Below are positions 35,737-49,000 of a DNA stretch of 64,000 bases, piece by piece. The notes beneath the pieces were generated by a model, which did not search any database, was not told the origin of the DNA, and was given only the letters and a program-made list of their open reading frames with translations. Within the stretch, counting starts at the first letter, position 1. The number at the start of each line of letters is the position of its first letter. This stretch comes from Prillingera fragicola (Eukaryota; Basidiomycota; Tremellomycetes; Trichosporonales; Trichosporonaceae), in the NCBI GenBank assembly GCA_002335605.1, contig BEDY01000002.1, positions 558,001 through 622,000 on the forward strand. The letters are read 5' to 3'. Position numbers and translations under genes: made by a program.

Positions 35737-38387
35737 CTATGCCGCGCGACCCGCGTTCGGGTCCTTGTACACTTTGAGTGCCTGAAGCTCGCCGACGATA
35801 CGATCGACGCGCTCGCCCTCGTCCATGCGTTTCTTGGGTGGAACCTTGAAGCCGTCGTCGTCGAGCTCGGTGATCTCTGCCACGCCGCGCATACCAAAGT
35901 CCGCTCCCGCTGTGCCATCTGTTCGGGCAGTCTCGATGCGAAGACCCTCCTCGTTTGCAAGATGCAGCAGACAGATAAAGCAGAATGACGTCGAGATCTC
36001 GCTCATCTTGTCGCGCGGGTATGACGAACGCAGCGATTGGATGACGGCGTCAAAGGTCTTGACGGGCTCTTCTCCAGCTGGTACCTCTGGAGGAGTCTTT
36101 GGCGCGGATGGCTCGTCGGCTTCGCTCTCGCTCGGCTCCTCGTCGCGATCGGCAACGAGATCACGAAGGTCGCGCCAGATGTCGTCCTTGAGGCGCTTGA
36201 CGTCGACGCGCTTGGCCTTCTTTGCATAGTGCACGTTCTCGGGGCGTGCGCGACGCAACTCCTGGCCTTGTGTGCTTGCCCAAAGGTCGTCGGCATCCTC
36301 TCCCGGCGCGTCGAGACCTGCGTCGATAAACGCATCGTCGTCTGCGTCACCATCGTCGTGGAAGAACTGTGACTCGAACGGCAATGCGCCGCTGTCGCCG
36401 TCCATGTCGAGCGAGTCCGGTTCCGCGCGGTCTGCGGCCGCTGCTGCCCAGAAGTTTTCATCAATTTCGCCAGATGCCGACGCGTTGGCAAGACCAGCAG
36501 CACCGTTGCGGCGCATACGGAGAGCAAACTTGGGTTTGAGGAACAGGCGTAGCAACTGCCTGCTGCTAAAGTGCATGTCCTCGGGGAGCAGCCATTCATC
36601 GCGGCGTGCGGCAGCGGACGACTTCTTCCCTCCACGACTTGACGATGGCAACTGTGTCGCAGACTTCGTTCCCGGTGCAAACAGTGTCTTGGCGCTCTGG
36701 CGGCCTTCGGGGTTGAGGAAGTCTATGGTAAATGCTGCCTTGGGTGCACGTTTCTCGCGCGTTGCTGCAACGGCCGCGTCTACAAGTTAGCAAAAGTTCG
36801 ACATGCGTAAGCTCACCTTTGCGTGACACCTTGCGCAGCTTCCAGTGCTCGGCACCAGCCCACGCCTTGCCGAATCCACTGTCAAAGTAGTCAAACATGC
36901 CATCGGCCTCTCCAGCACCAACGAAAGCCATGACAAGTTCCTGTCCTGGGCCGCGCCGCGGGTCGAATGCAGTGTGCCCATCGCCCGGTCCAGCCATGCC
37001 AACGCCACCTGCGCCAGGACCAAACACGTCCTGACCGTAATCGCCGTCGTCGCCGCCCACACTCGCACCGTCGTCGAAGCCGCCGGGCGGACCACCCATG
37101 TCGTAGTCTTCATCACCGAAAAAGTCGACAACCTCACCACTGGGGCCAGGGTAACTGTTGTCCATCTCGGGATCCTCGTCGGCGAATGCAGATAAGCCAG
37201 TGATGGCGGCGAGATCCGGGAGATCAGAAGAATCCGAGGAGAAGTGGAATCCACCAAGAGTGTGAGAGATTTGGAGCTCGGCAGTTTCCTCTGCGGTGGG
37301 AATAAACTCGCGCAGATTCGAAATGTCGACCATGTCTTCCTCCATCTCCTCCTCTTCCTCCTCGTCCTCATCCTCCTCGACAATGGCGTCACCGGCGTCG
37401 AAGACGACTCGGCCAGTGCCGTCAATGCCAAGGTGGTTCATAAGCAGGCCCATAGCACCACCCTCGTCAAAGTCGGCACTCGTCTTCTTGAACAAGGGAT
37501 CAACAGTGAACTCAAGGTCAAACTTCTTGAGCTGAAGCGTTGTGAATGACTTGGCCAATGTAGCTTCTGATCGGTGTGACTTGCGCGATGCCTTCTGCTC
37601 TTGCGATTCGTCGTCATCGTCGTCCATGCCGTCATCCTGTCCATCTAATGGTCAGTATCGGGTGCCCCATCCGTACACTCACCACCGCTCCCGCCCGCCA
37701 GACCACTCAAGAGCTTGCCAGTCTCCGTCGCGACACTGTCTACTCGCGAAGTCCAAATCTTGACACATCCGTCGAGAGTGCAAGATGCTTTCTGAAAGTT
37801 GATGCCTGATTCTGTTAGCACCTCCTCCATTAAACGAGGCCGTTTACCTACTCTGGTCATCGGGGCCATTGCGCAGCAACGTCAGGTCGTGGAAGTAGTC
37901 GATAAGAGCAAAGTTCCAAGTGTTTGTCGCGGTGATTTTCTGCCTGTCAGCAATCAGTCACCTCCATATGGCCTACGTTGTCTGTTGCGAGCTTCATCCA
38001 CTCTTCAAAGTTGGTGTTCATCACCTCCATGCTGACAACAGGGGCAGCAGGAGCAACTGCGCTGAGACGCTTGCCGCGGCGCGCCTGGCCTTGTTGAACG
38101 GCAAGAGCCGATCCTTTACGCGCAGCACCGACTTCATGAGGCGAAGCCGTCGAGTTCTCCTTGCCACCACTTCCTGGGTATCCAGCGTCCGCAAAGAGGG
38201 CCGACTTGCGGCGAGCAGCACGCTCTGCCGCGTCGTCGTTGAACTGCATCTGGTTGGCCTTGCCTGTTGGACGCAATGGAGATCCGGCCGAGCCTGGGGG
38301 TGTGCTGAAAGCGAGCGAAGCACGCCCCTTCTTCGATGCCGCGCGCCGTCGTATGGGGGTGGATGGGGAGTCTTGCGGGGTTGCCAT
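35737..38387 (-). CDS. BRN1: Condensin complex subunit 2 (kleisin, BRN1/CAP-H/Barren)
   Basis: Kleisin that bridges the SMC2/SMC4 heads in condensin and drives mitotic chromosome compaction. Exons 38387-37977, 37939-37852, 37805-37683, 37644-36817 and 36779-35737 join in frame into 830 residues. N-terminal block: NTNFEEWMKLATDNKITATNTW.FALIDYFHD, then NFQKASCTLDGCVKIWTSRVDSV, which are diagnostic Barren motifs. A Glu-run (EEEEEEMEED) and an acidic, Gly-rich middle follow. Near the C-terminus: FLKPKF, RRARPENVHYAKKAKRVDVKRLKDDIW and SFCFICLLHLANEEGL, the winged-helix part that binds SMC2. All expected blocks are present. It converges on EXO70, 165 bases between stops. Confidence 0.93.
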
Positions 38388-38797
38388 GGATAGTGTGCTG
38401 TTGCTGAGGAAGACACTACGTTGATGTTTATGGATGATGGTGTTGTTGTTGTGGGCGACTGATTTCCTTCCGGTGTGGCACTTAGACTTATTATGTAATA
38501 TAACTAAACGTGGCGTTACATAATCTTGCGCCACCCAGGCCGCTACTGCATGTTTCACCCTGGCAGGTGCAGTGCAGTGCCGTGCGGTGCTCATCGTGTG
38601 CGCGTCACTGCAGTACATGGGCGAGCGGCGACTTAGCCAGACACCACGGTCTGCGTGGACATGCGCAACCTCACAATCAACCTTAAGACGGCTGGACACT
38701 CATAATTCGACGGATAGCACGTCCTGGCAACTGTTGTACGCTCAACCCGATGGGTACACGGCACGTCCTTGCGTTCACTTAGACTATATTATCCAGC
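38388..38797. other. Divergent upstream region of BRN1 and the DHHC gene
   Basis: 410 bases between start codons. A short A/T-rich part near 38485-38525; CAGTGC repeats near 38570. No gene recognised. May include cell-cycle control sites for BRN1 but no MCB (ACGCGT) was seen. Confidence 0.4.
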
Positions 38798-40553
38798 ATG
38801 GGAGACTCAGACTCGCAGTCCAGCACAATGGCTCTGCTTAACAGCATCGCTTCGCGCTTGCCAGTAACAGGTAAGCATGATTGACCGTGCTAGCTTCAAT
38901 ACTGACGTTAAGTGTGCATCTTCCTCCTGGGCTCGACATGGCTTCTCTTCGTCATCTACGTCTCCGTTGGCGAAGTGTTGTTGACGCAGAAGGACTACCT
39001 GCGTTTCTTCAGCCAGTATGTCCCCTTGATTTCCCAAAGTCTCACACCACAGGATGGTCATTTACCACGCCTTGCTAGGTCTCACAAGCCTCGCCTTTAT
39101 CGCCGGCGTCATTCACCGCCCATTCCGTCCTGACCAGTCACTTGCTCCACCCCACGCTAGGCGGCCTGATCCTCAGCCATCTGATCCGCTGCACCATCGC
39201 TGGAGTCAAAGCGCAGTCGCGGCAGGTGTCCCGGTCGACGACGACGAAGTTCCGCTTCGTTTACTACGCAGCACGCTTGGCTCGCAACACCGCAATGCTG
39301 CGCCTTCTGAGTCGCACAATGCGTCGCCACAGCCAAGCCTCAGCCACCGCGAGAGGAAGCACGACAACGACGAGGACCAAAATGGAGAACACGAGGACGA
39401 GGAGAACCATGCGCTGCTGGGAAAGGCCGAGGAAGACGACACGGAGCACGGCGTGGCGCTCATGGCCAAGAATGGTACAGGGGGGCTTCGGTGGTGTCGC
39501 AAGTGTGACGGGTGGAAGCCCGATCGATGCCACCACTGCAGTCAGTGTGGCATTTGTGTTTTAAAGAGTGAGACATAATAGGCAGACAAACGCTAAAGCC
39601 GTAGTGGATCATCACTGTCCTTGGCTGAACAATTGCGTCGGGTTCCACAATTGTGAGTTTCACGCTGCGACCGGAACTGATAGGAAGACAAAGCCTTTGT
39701 GTTGTTTACGACCTACACGGCCCTTCTCGCTCTCTATGGTGCTAGCCAAGCTGGTCGGGAGATGTACCGTTTCTTCACAGACATCGGCACCGGATACTCG
39801 GACATTGAGCCCGGACCACACTCGGCAACCGAAATGGACGACATGGACATGGCCTTCCCATTCAAGCCAGTTGTGGCCATGCTCCTAACCATAATGGGCG
39901 GGTGCTTCGGCTTGGCTGTTGGTGGCCTGGCAATCTACCACTGGTATTTGATGCTCAACAACCGCACGACGCTGGAGAACCTGCATCGTGCAGTGCCAAC
40001 TGCCCTCCTCGACACCCAGACACGGACGGTTCTCGAGTCTCTCGGGCCACGCGGGTCTCGGCAGCGTGTTCCAGGCGCATGGCGTCCAGACCATATTCTT
40101 ACTCGCCCGGAGCGCACTCGCCTGCGCCGCGAAGCACGCAGTATCAATGTGTACGACTTGGGGTGGCGCAACAACTTTCGGCAAGTCATGATCGGCGACA
40201 CCACGACCCAGCATCACACATGGCGTGACGTGGTAAGAGATCTCGCCACGGCTGCGTGGCCACTATCACGACCTCAGATGAAGCGCTACGGAGCAGGACA
40301 CTTCTTCCCTCACGATACGGCGGCATTTGACGACCTCAAGGCTATTACGGCCGAGCTGCGCTTGGGTCTAGAGCCCAATGCTGAGACGGAGGGCCAGAGC
40401 CCCTTGACAGGTGGGTACGAGGTGCATCGACACACTGGGCAGGAGTGGACCATTGGAGACAGCGAGAGCGATAGTGACAGCAGCGAGGACCTCGAGTTGG
40501 ACGCTGGTCCCTATGGCGTTGAGGACCGGAGTGAACGTCCATACGAGGTGTGA
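38798..40553 (+). CDS. DHHC-type protein S-palmitoyltransferase
   Basis: Integral membrane enzyme attaching palmitate to Cys of target proteins. Exons 38798-38870, 38913-39015, 39053-39567, 39605-39652 and 39688-40553 give 534 residues. Two N-terminal membrane helices (CIFLLGSTWLLFVIYVSVG; YHALLGLTSLAFIAGVI), a hydrophilic 110-residue insertion rich in His/Glu/Asp, then the zinc-binding Cys-rich domain CRKCDGWKPDRCHHCSQCGICVLK joined by splicing to MDHHCPWLNNCVGFHN with the catalytic DHHC, and two more helices. The 48-base exon 4 codes just the DHHC core. The tail is acidic. The insertion between helix 2 and the Cys-rich domain is unusual. Most like the Pfa3/Pfa-type group, but I do not assign an orthologue. 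Confidence 0.9.
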
Positions 40554-41716
40554 TCATAGTATACATAGACATTTGCATGCAGCGTACTGGCATAGACTGT
40601 GAGGTTGCACTAGCTGAGTTTGGCAGCTTTGGCAGACTGTTTGCGGCAGCAAAGAAAGTGTTTGAGCCGATCAGATGTTTCAGACCGTTCTTGTTGACAT
40701 GAGGTTGTCTCACAGCCGAGAGCTTGCTGCAACCGTGCTGTAGGTATCCAGCACTTCAGTAACTCGCGGCCTCTCGCCGATCCCTGTCTGAGCGCCTGAG
40801 CAAGGACCATGCAAGCATGACTGCCAAACTTCGGGCATTCGTGAGCTCGTGAGTGTTCATTTCGTGCACAGTCGCAAGACCGCCAGATGTCGGCCCAACT
40901 GCGCGGCGTCCTCCGTCGGACTCAAAACGTATTCAGCCCTGACCTCCACGTTTATCACCCCACCACACACGGCCATACATCTATACATAAAGTGCGCAGA
41001 ACATACCTGTTGCCCTTCTATTGGCGCTGAACCTACGTCTCCATGACGCTATGTCATTCACAGCTCGCACCAGCTCTTGATGCATGACCAAGAGACGTTG
41101 AACAATGACGACTGAAGAGAACGTTGTGGCTGCTTGTACGTCATTTTCCTGTTTTCCTGTTCCTGCCTGTGAGCGGCCAGACTCGATGATTGGGCCTGGT
41201 AAACCGAGCGGTGCCTGGCATGCTGGATGAGCGGCGGAACAGCAGGTCTAACATGTCCCCACCCCATTGACAGTCGAGTGTCGAAGATCTCACATCATTC
41301 ATCTCTCCGTTGCTGGCAATATATCGCCTACTACCAACACCCGTTTAGCTCTGCCGTAGCTACGGACCGACTTGCTCTTCAACCCCAAGCGTCAACTCTA
41401 CCCCCGGTGTTCCCGCCCAAGCGCTCGCTGCCCACGACCAACTTCATTCTACACGCAGCTGCCATCTAAATCAACGCTGCACGTCCCAGCTATTCTTCCC
41501 ACTCTGTACGTACGCCTCATTCATTCTATAGGCCCGATATAACCCTAGCTCGGGCCTAGCGTTGACCTGTGACGAAGGGATCTATGCGCATGCCGCAGGT
41601 CCCTGCTGATTGCTCGTCATAGTCCGCATCGTGTTCGCTTCCTTGGGGCTCAATGCTGATAAGCCTCTTCCTCTTGCACTGTCACTGCCCCACGTCTGTC
41701 CTCTTGCACAACTACC
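40554..41716. other. Upstream region of TPS2; no gene seen
   Basis: 1163 bases. Several short frames lack motifs. The last 350 bases are C/T-rich as in a long 5' leader. No STRE element (AGGGG/CCCCT) was noticed despite TPS2 usually being stress-controlled. Confidence 0.4.
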
Positions 41717-44700
41717 ATGCGGGCCACTCCGACATCCCCCATCGCGAAACCACGATGTATTCGCCAACAGCCTGCACTCACAGATTCGATGGAGGCAATG
41801 GACGCAACACACCCCGACCCCAAGCCGACGCCGCCTCCGTCTCTCGAGGAGATTCGCGAGCAGGTCGAGCGCCTTGAAGCGCAGCACCGCGCCAAGGGGT
41901 TGCCTTTGAGCGGCCGCATCATTCATCTCTGCCACCACCTGCCAGTCGAGATAGTTCGTACGCAGCAGTCACCAAGCTCGCCCAGCTTTAGTCATCTTAG
42001 CTCGCCCATCACCCCCGAGTTCAAGCCCGAGGATGGCACCACTGTCGAGAGCAAGGACTCGAAATGGAAGATTCATGCGCGCCGCGGCCACACCGCCATG
42101 GTCAGTGGTATCCGCAGTCTGTCGGGTACGCATGACCAGATTTTTGTTGCGTGGACTGGGGATATCCTCATGCAGCCTAACGAGGCACCTGGAAGCGCGA
42201 CAGCTACCACGCCCGTCGGCCCCAAGATGCTGCTCGAGAAAGACCTCGAGCTCCATCCCCTCGTCAAGGACACCACGCCTCTAATGGTGTACAACGGCGA
42301 GTTTGACGAGGCGGAGCAGCGTGAGATTGCTAGCGAGCTCGAGAGGTTCAGCGAGAAGGAGGCCAGCGTTGAACAGTCGGGTAAGCTCACCTACGTTCCC
42401 GTCTTTGTTCCTCCCGAGGTCTCCAAGGGTCACTACGAGGGTTACTGCAAGACGACTCTGTGGCCCCTCATGCACTACCTCCTCTGGCTCGACTCGACCG
42501 CGACAGTGCCTTCCCCCGACCCCAACTGGACCGCTTACGTCAAGACCAACGAGCTCTTTGCCCAGAAGGTCGCAGAGGTTTACCAGCCTGGCGACCTTAT
42601 TCTCGTCCACGACTACCACCTGCTCATTACCCCCAAGCTGATCCGCGAAGCCCTCGGACAGCCCGGTGGTAACGGACACTGGGGAGCCAGTGCCCACCCC
42701 TCGCCTGCCCTCGGCACAGAGCAGCTCAAGGGCATGGATTGGGGAGCTAACCCCAGTGGGAATGGAACTGCCAAGTCCAGCTCGTTACTGGGCGCCAACC
42801 TCGCCCCCGTTGCACAGGTCGCGCCGTACAATCCCCAGGCCGAGATAATGATTGGGCTGTTCATACACACCCCATGGCCCAGTTCAGAGATCTTCCGTTG
42901 CTTGCCAAGTGAGTCAACGTGCTGCAATTGTGCTAATGCCAGAACGCAACCAACTTCTCGAGGGAATGCTCGGCGCCAATGTCGTTCTCTTCCAGACTTA
43001 CTCGTACTCGCGTCACTTTGTCTCTAGCTGTATCCGCGTGTGTGGCTACGAGTCCACATCCACTGGTGTCGAGGGCAACGGCCAGACCACTGTCGTCAGC
43101 TACTGCCCCATCGGTATTGACGTCACGCGCGTGTCTGCCGCACGGGACGCACCTGGTGTCCAGCCCAAAATCGAGGCTCTGCGCGGCCTGTACCACGACA
43201 AGAAGATTATCGTCGGCCGGGAGAAGCTTGACGCACCCAAGGGTGTCTACAACAAGCTCCAGGCGTTTGACAAATTCCTCGAGCTGTACCCTCAGTGGAG
43301 GAACAAGGTTGTCCTCATCCAGGTGACGACGCCGGCCTTGTCCGAGTCGCCCAAGCTTGAGCGCATGGTTGCCGAGCTCGTCTCGCACATCAACGGCGCG
43401 TACGGCAGCCTCGACTTTACCCCCGTGCACCACTACCACCAGGCCATTGAGCGCGACGAGTACTTTGGCCTCTTGTCTGTGGCCGATCTCGCACTCATCA
43501 CGTCGCTGCGCGACGGCATGAACACGACGTCAATGGAGTTTATCCTTTGCCAGGACAAGACCAACAAGTCTCCCTTGGTGTTGTCCGAGTTCATGGGCAC
43601 GAGTTCGAGCTTTGGCGACGCGCTCACCATCAACCCCCACGACCTCATCGGTGTTGCCGACGCGATCAACCAGGGTCTGAGCATGTCTCAGGAGGAGAAG
43701 GAGCGCCGCCACGCGTCACTCTACAAGAGTGTCGTTGGCCACACTTCGCACTCATGGGCTGCCACTCTACTGAAGCTCCTTCTCGAGAACGTTGGCAACG
43801 AGCATACGGCGCACCAGACGCCAGTGCTGGATGTGATCGACATGCAGCATCGCTACCATGCTGCCAAGAAGCGCCTGATGCTTTTCGACTACGACGGAAC
43901 CCTGACTCCGATTGTCAAGGTCCCCTCGCAGGCCATCCCCACCGAGCGTACCCGTGCCGCTATTGCTGCTCTCGCCGCGGACCCTCACAACGTCGTGTAC
44001 CTCATCTCGGGTCGCGACGGAGACTTCCTGGAGGAGCACTGGGGCATGGTCCCCAACCTCGGCCTCTCAGCCGAACACGGCTCATTTGTCAAGCCCCCCG
44101 CCGATGGCGAGTGGGTCAACATGACCGAGGCACTCGACATGAGCTGGATGAGCGAGGTCGAGGACATTTTCCGCTACTATACTGAGCGCACCACGGGTTC
44201 GACTATTGAGCTCAAGAAGGCCAGTATCACCTGGCACTACCGCAATGCCGATCCCGACTACGGAGAGTTCCAGTGCAAGCAGGCGCTCGATCTGCTCGAG
44301 AGCTCCCTCGCGCCCCGCAGGCCCATCGAAGTGCTTGTCGGCAAGAAGAACCTCGAGGTCCGCCCTCTCGCCGTCAACAAGGGCGAGATTGTCCGTCGTC
44401 TTGTGTACGAGAACCCAGACGCCGAGTTTGTCATGTGTGCGGGTGACGACAAGACGGACGAGGACATGTTCCGCTCGCTCCGCACAATCTTCCCTCCTGG
44501 TGGCCCCCGCGAGGGTGAGCCCGTGCTCATGAAGCCGCCTGTTGGCCTCACCAGCACGCTTGAGCCCGAGGAGGTCGAGGCGCTCGTCGAGGAGGAGATT
44601 ACTATTCGCCCCGATGGCGTGTTCAGCACCACTGTTGGCCCACCCGCCAAAAAGACACTTGCTGGCTGGCACGTTACGTGCCCTGAAGAGGTTGTCGACG

Positions 44701-44726
44701 CGCTCGAGTTCTTGCTCGAAGTGTAA
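41717..44726 (+). CDS. TPS2: Trehalose-6-phosphate phosphatase (TPS2), GT20-HAD fusion
   Basis: Second step of trehalose synthesis: trehalose-6-phosphate to trehalose, cytosolic, with TPS1 in a complex; important for heat tolerance. Exons 41717-42908 and 42943-44726 (34-base intron) give 991 residues. The N-terminal GT20 domain (about 60-560) has GHYEGYCKTTLWPLMHYLLW and LVHDYHLLITPKLI, IGIDVTRV and VLSEFMGTSSSF. In it the Arg of the TPS1 motif GVDRLDYIKG is Lys (GREKLDAPKG), in line with a non-catalytic domain as in other Tps2. The C-terminal HAD phosphatase starts near 706: LFDYDGTLTP (motif I, DxDGT), VYLISGRDGDFLEEHWG, and AGDDKTDEDMF (motif IV); all catalytic Asp are intact. An 80-residue insertion (about 315-375, Gly/Ser-rich) splits the GT20 domain. 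Confidence 0.94.
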
Positions 44727-44875
44727 GCTGTGTCGTTACGTTTTAGCGTTGGGTCCGCACCCTGTGCACCCGACAAGAAAGAGCATTAAATGGGATTAGA
44801 CTCGGACATTGCATGTACACTGGCTGATGTTGGTACAAGATTTTCTTTCTATTTGAGGGATGGATGATGCAGTAC

Positions 44876-45909
44876 TTAGTCCTCGCGCAGACGCTTCTGC
44901 ACGTCGCCGCCCTGCTCGACAGGTGCGTCGGGCTGAGCGGCGTCACCCATCTCACCGCCGTGGGTGAAGCCCTGGCGCACAACACGGCCGACAACCTCAC
45001 GCAGACGCTCGTCGGGGTCGACGCCGTCGCGCTCGGCCTCTTCCATGATGCGCTGGGTCTCAGCCAGCAAGTCGTTGGTCTGCCTGCTCGCGAACTCGTC
45101 CACGGCGAGCTGCGAGACGGCAGGTTCCGCGGCCTCCTCTGTTGATGCGGGCTCGGGTGCTCCAGTGACTGAACGCAGGTAGGCGGCGACCTCGGGCTGG
45201 TCCTCCTCAAGGGCCTGGGCAGCCTACAAGTCAGCGCCGCGATGGGGAAGGCGTAGCAGCTTTGACCGCCGAAGAGGCACACAACGTTGTACAACGCCGC
45301 CACTAGCCTCCGCGTCGCTCCAACACATTTCATACTCACAGTCTTGCCCTCCATGTTCTCGTGCTTGGCATCTGCGCCGTGCCCAATAAGCCACTGGGCG
45401 GCCGGGACACTCTCGCACGTGTACAGAGGAGTGTCTCCATCGTCGTCGGCAAGGTTGACGTCGCCGCCAACGCTCAGAAGGTAGGCCAGCATCTCGAGGT
45501 GGGCATAAGATGCAGCGGCGTGCATGGGAGTGTACGAGTTGGCGTCCTTGTCGTTGGGCGAGGCGCCAGCAGTGATAAGAGCCTGAGGGTCAGTGTTTGT
45601 TTTGAGAGGTAGGGAAGGCAGAGGCTGATGGGCATGGAGCTGGCTGGGTCTTGATTCGGTAACCATATTAGATACCCATAGCTACATTGGACCCAAGATC
45701 ATGCAAGCGGACCCCGGCAGGGACCATGTGCTATCAGAGCTCCGTCAAGGCTCTTCGCCTTCAGAGGAAGGTTCATGTTGTGAATGGGGAGTCTGAGGCG
45801 TGTGTCCGTTTGCACGCTGCCGAGCTGCAGAAGACAAACTCACCTGCACACGCTCAAGATCGCCGTCCGAAGCGGCGACCCACAAGTTCTTTCCAGTTGC
45901 TGCGACCAT
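44876..45909 (-). CDS. Small ankyrin-repeat protein
   Basis: Protein-interaction module of unknown partner. Exons 45909-45844, 45582-45340 and 45223-44876 give 218 residues. Exon 1 (MVAATGKNLWVAASDGDLERVQ) splices in frame onto ALITAGASPNDKDANSYTPMHAAASYAHLEMLAYLLSVGGDVNLADDDGDTPLYTCE, three ankyrin repeats, followed by AAQWLIGHGADAKHENMEGKT. The C-terminal half is acidic and helical (ETQRIMEEAERDGVDPDERL, coiled-coil-like). Similar fungal proteins are small cytosolic ankyrin proteins. Intron 1 is 261 bases, much longer than its neighbours. It lies head-to-head with TRAPPC11 (162 bases) and tail-to-tail with TPS2 (149 bases). Confidence 0.85.
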
Positions 45910-46071
45910 ATTTGCTGTCTGAGACGAATGAGTTCGGTTGCAAGACGCAGAAAGAAGGTCAGACGTTCAAAATCATCGCCAGTGTCAACCCAGGCACGGT
46001 GCATGACGAGTGATGTGTCCGCTCGGCCACCATTCAGCAAGTGTCAACACTGTTGCATCACTCACCACATC
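45910..46071. promoter_or_regulatory. Short bidirectional promoter, ankyrin gene / TRAPPC11
   Basis: Only 162 bases separate the two start codons, so both genes probably share core promoter elements. No TATA box seen. Confidence 0.5.
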
Positions 46072-49000
46072 ATGAACTCGTATCCACTCGAGGTGAGCAT
46101 GCCCTGGCTAATGTACACTGCTCAAGGTACTGACTTCCAGTTTCTGTCATCGCCGCAGCCACTCATGTTCGTCGCGGGGCTAGACGCCCCGCGGCGCGCG
46201 TCGTCGGTCGTTGGTCCACCGCCTGGAACAGGCAGTGGCCCCAGCAGCAACACCGGCAGCGTACCCACATCGCCGCCTGTGGATGACCGCTCGCTTCCAC
46301 TTATGTCTCCCGAGGCGGGCATTGTTCCTCTCCCAGATTTGGCCAGCCCGGGCGCGCGGCAAGACACGCGTGACGCGGACTTTGACAAGCTCAAGGCGGA
46401 CCTACGCACTGCCCTCGCGCCGTATGGCGGACCCACACGCGTATGGGTGCCGGAGGCGGAGAGGTTGGACTTTCGCGTCATGCTCGTCGACAAAGGTGTG
46501 CGTTTGCCACTGCGTAAGATGGCGCCCCCACCCGGAGAGCCCAACGCCGCAACCTTTTCTCCTCTCTCGCCAAAGACCTCGAGCTCCCCGTTGCATCCGG
46601 ACGGCCTGATTGCGCCTGTGTGGGTGCGCAAACATGCGGAACTTGTTCCTTCTGTGTTTGTGCTGTTCCTTAGGCTCTACGAGACGCCTCCTCGTCCAAA
46701 AAGTGACAGCCCGTTGGGACAGGATGTGCTAGAGGAAGCTGAGAAGGCTAGAGAGCGCGAGGCCGATGAACAACTCGTCAAGGAGATTGCGGAGCGGAGG
46801 AAGAGGCTTGGGGAGCGTGGAATAAAGCTCACTGTTGTGCTCATGGCCAGCCCAGCGACTCTAGGTTAGTGGACGAGTATGGGCGTGTACTGATCATCAG
46901 ACTCTCGAGAGCGGCTCTCACATCTGAGACGGGCATCATCGCTCAGCGCAAAGGCTGGTCTCTTTGTTCTTACTCCAGTTCCCGCTTCCGAACTTCCCGA
47001 CTTCGTGCGTACGCTTCAGGAGTCACTGCTTGATGCGGCTCTCGAGTACTATGCTGGCCATAGCAAGCGTGTGCGGCGCAAACGCGGCCGCGTCGGTGGA
47101 CTGGCCAGCCAACCGCCCTCAGCGCTCTCGTCGCCAGCCAAGTCGCGTAGTCGCGCAGGAAGCTCGGTCGCAAATTCGCGTCCACTCAGCGCGCAAGGTT
47201 GGACTGTGCGGTACGACTGGAAGCTGGGATGGTTTGCCGAGGTCCGCGGCGAAGTCGACCAGGCTCGCAGGCACTATGAGGACTGCTGGAACGAGCTTGC
47301 GCGCATGTTTTCAACGCCAGGATTGCTTCAACCCAGGACAAAACGATGGGCAGAGGCCAAGGTGCTTGCAGACTGTGTGGCAGTACGAGTGAGTACATGG
47401 TCTCAAGCGCGCATGCTGAAGTCTAGATCTGCAAGCTCCTTCTCTATGAGGACGCCGGAAGCCGAGTTCTTATCCCCTTCTTTGTGCATTTGCGTCGCTT
47501 TGGCGAACTCTCGCGCGGCTGGGGAATGGGCGAGGACGCGTTTGAGTTCTGGAGCTGGGTGGCACGCCAGTACCGTATCTTTGGCGAGGTGCTCGAAATC
47601 GCTCAACGCCACGGTTACGTGATACCTGCTATCGATCTGCCAATGTACCCTACGCCCTTGTCGGCAGGTGGCCTTCCACACCAACAGCAGGATCTTACCA
47701 TGCCCGAGTCCACCATGAACCCTCTCCACGTCCTGCATCCACCGGCTTTCTACTTCTACACCGCCGCAATGTGCACGATAGAGCGCAAGGCGCGGTTCGA
47801 TGAGGCAGTTGCGGCTGAAGAGGATGGATCATCTGCCGCTGGCGCATCGGCACCAGGGTTTGCCAACGAGAAGAATGTCGACCATGCCGCCCTCGTTATA
47901 GAGGTGCGTCCCCTGCCTAACCCAGTCCACTAGCTAACATGATAAGCTTCTTACCAAAGCATTTAATTTGCTCAAAGAGAGCAACGAGGACCAGTCACGC
48001 TTGGCGCTGTACATCGCGTTCCGCACTGCCAAGACATACGCTCGCACAGGACAGTACGATCTCGCCATGCGCTTTCTCGATCACATTGCCAACAAGTTTG
48101 CCGAAGACCGCTGGGTGCCGATCATGCGCGAGATTCGCAAGATCAAGTACGAGTGTGCACAGGCGACTGGCAACGTGGATGTCGCCGCGCGTTTGCTCCT
48201 CGAGAGGATGGCACCTGGCAGTGACGTTGAGGGAGAGGAACGGGCGGCACTCCAGGATGACTTCATGTCACTGTTATCGACAACCGCACCGAGTTCGAGC
48301 GAGCCAATCCTTCTGGAGATTGGGGAGGACGATGCGTTGTTCGAGGTTTGCGCGGGCTTCCGCGAAGCAGAGCCTGCTGTAGGCTCAGGGGTCGCTGTCC
48401 AGGTGTCCATTACCTCTCCACCTGGTGTCGATGTCTCGCGAATCACCTTCTCCCAACTTCGCATCGGCGTCGGTGACGCCCACCCAGACATTGTCGTCAG
48501 TGCAGGAGGGGACTCGCGCACGGTGGATGTGGGAACCATCAAGCCAAATGGCACAACAATTAATGCACAAGCACCGCTGCAGTGGGCTCCAGGACAAGTC
48601 CTAGCGATCAATGCCCAGGTATTGAGTGACGCTGCCGCCGAGGCAGAGGTCACGGACGTTGTCCTCATACTGAAGCAGGGTGCGTGGACGTTTGAGCTCA
48701 ACCTTCCTGTCACCCCCATGCTTGCGTGGACGTCGTCGACAGGCAACCGGTACATTCCCATCCGTGGTCTCTGGCGCACCGCCACCTTCATGCCACGAGC
48801 GCCGGAGCTCACTCTGGACATCGACAATGCACCCGTGGCATTTGCGGGTGAATCGCTCTCTGTCACTGTCAAGGTCACTAGCAACGACGATCGCAAGTTT
48901 TCCCTGCGACTGTCTGTTCTCCTGCAGCCTGGACCTGAGCCTGACGGAGCCACGATCACGCTTGGCAAGGAACAGTCCGAGACGATGGTCAAGGACTTTG

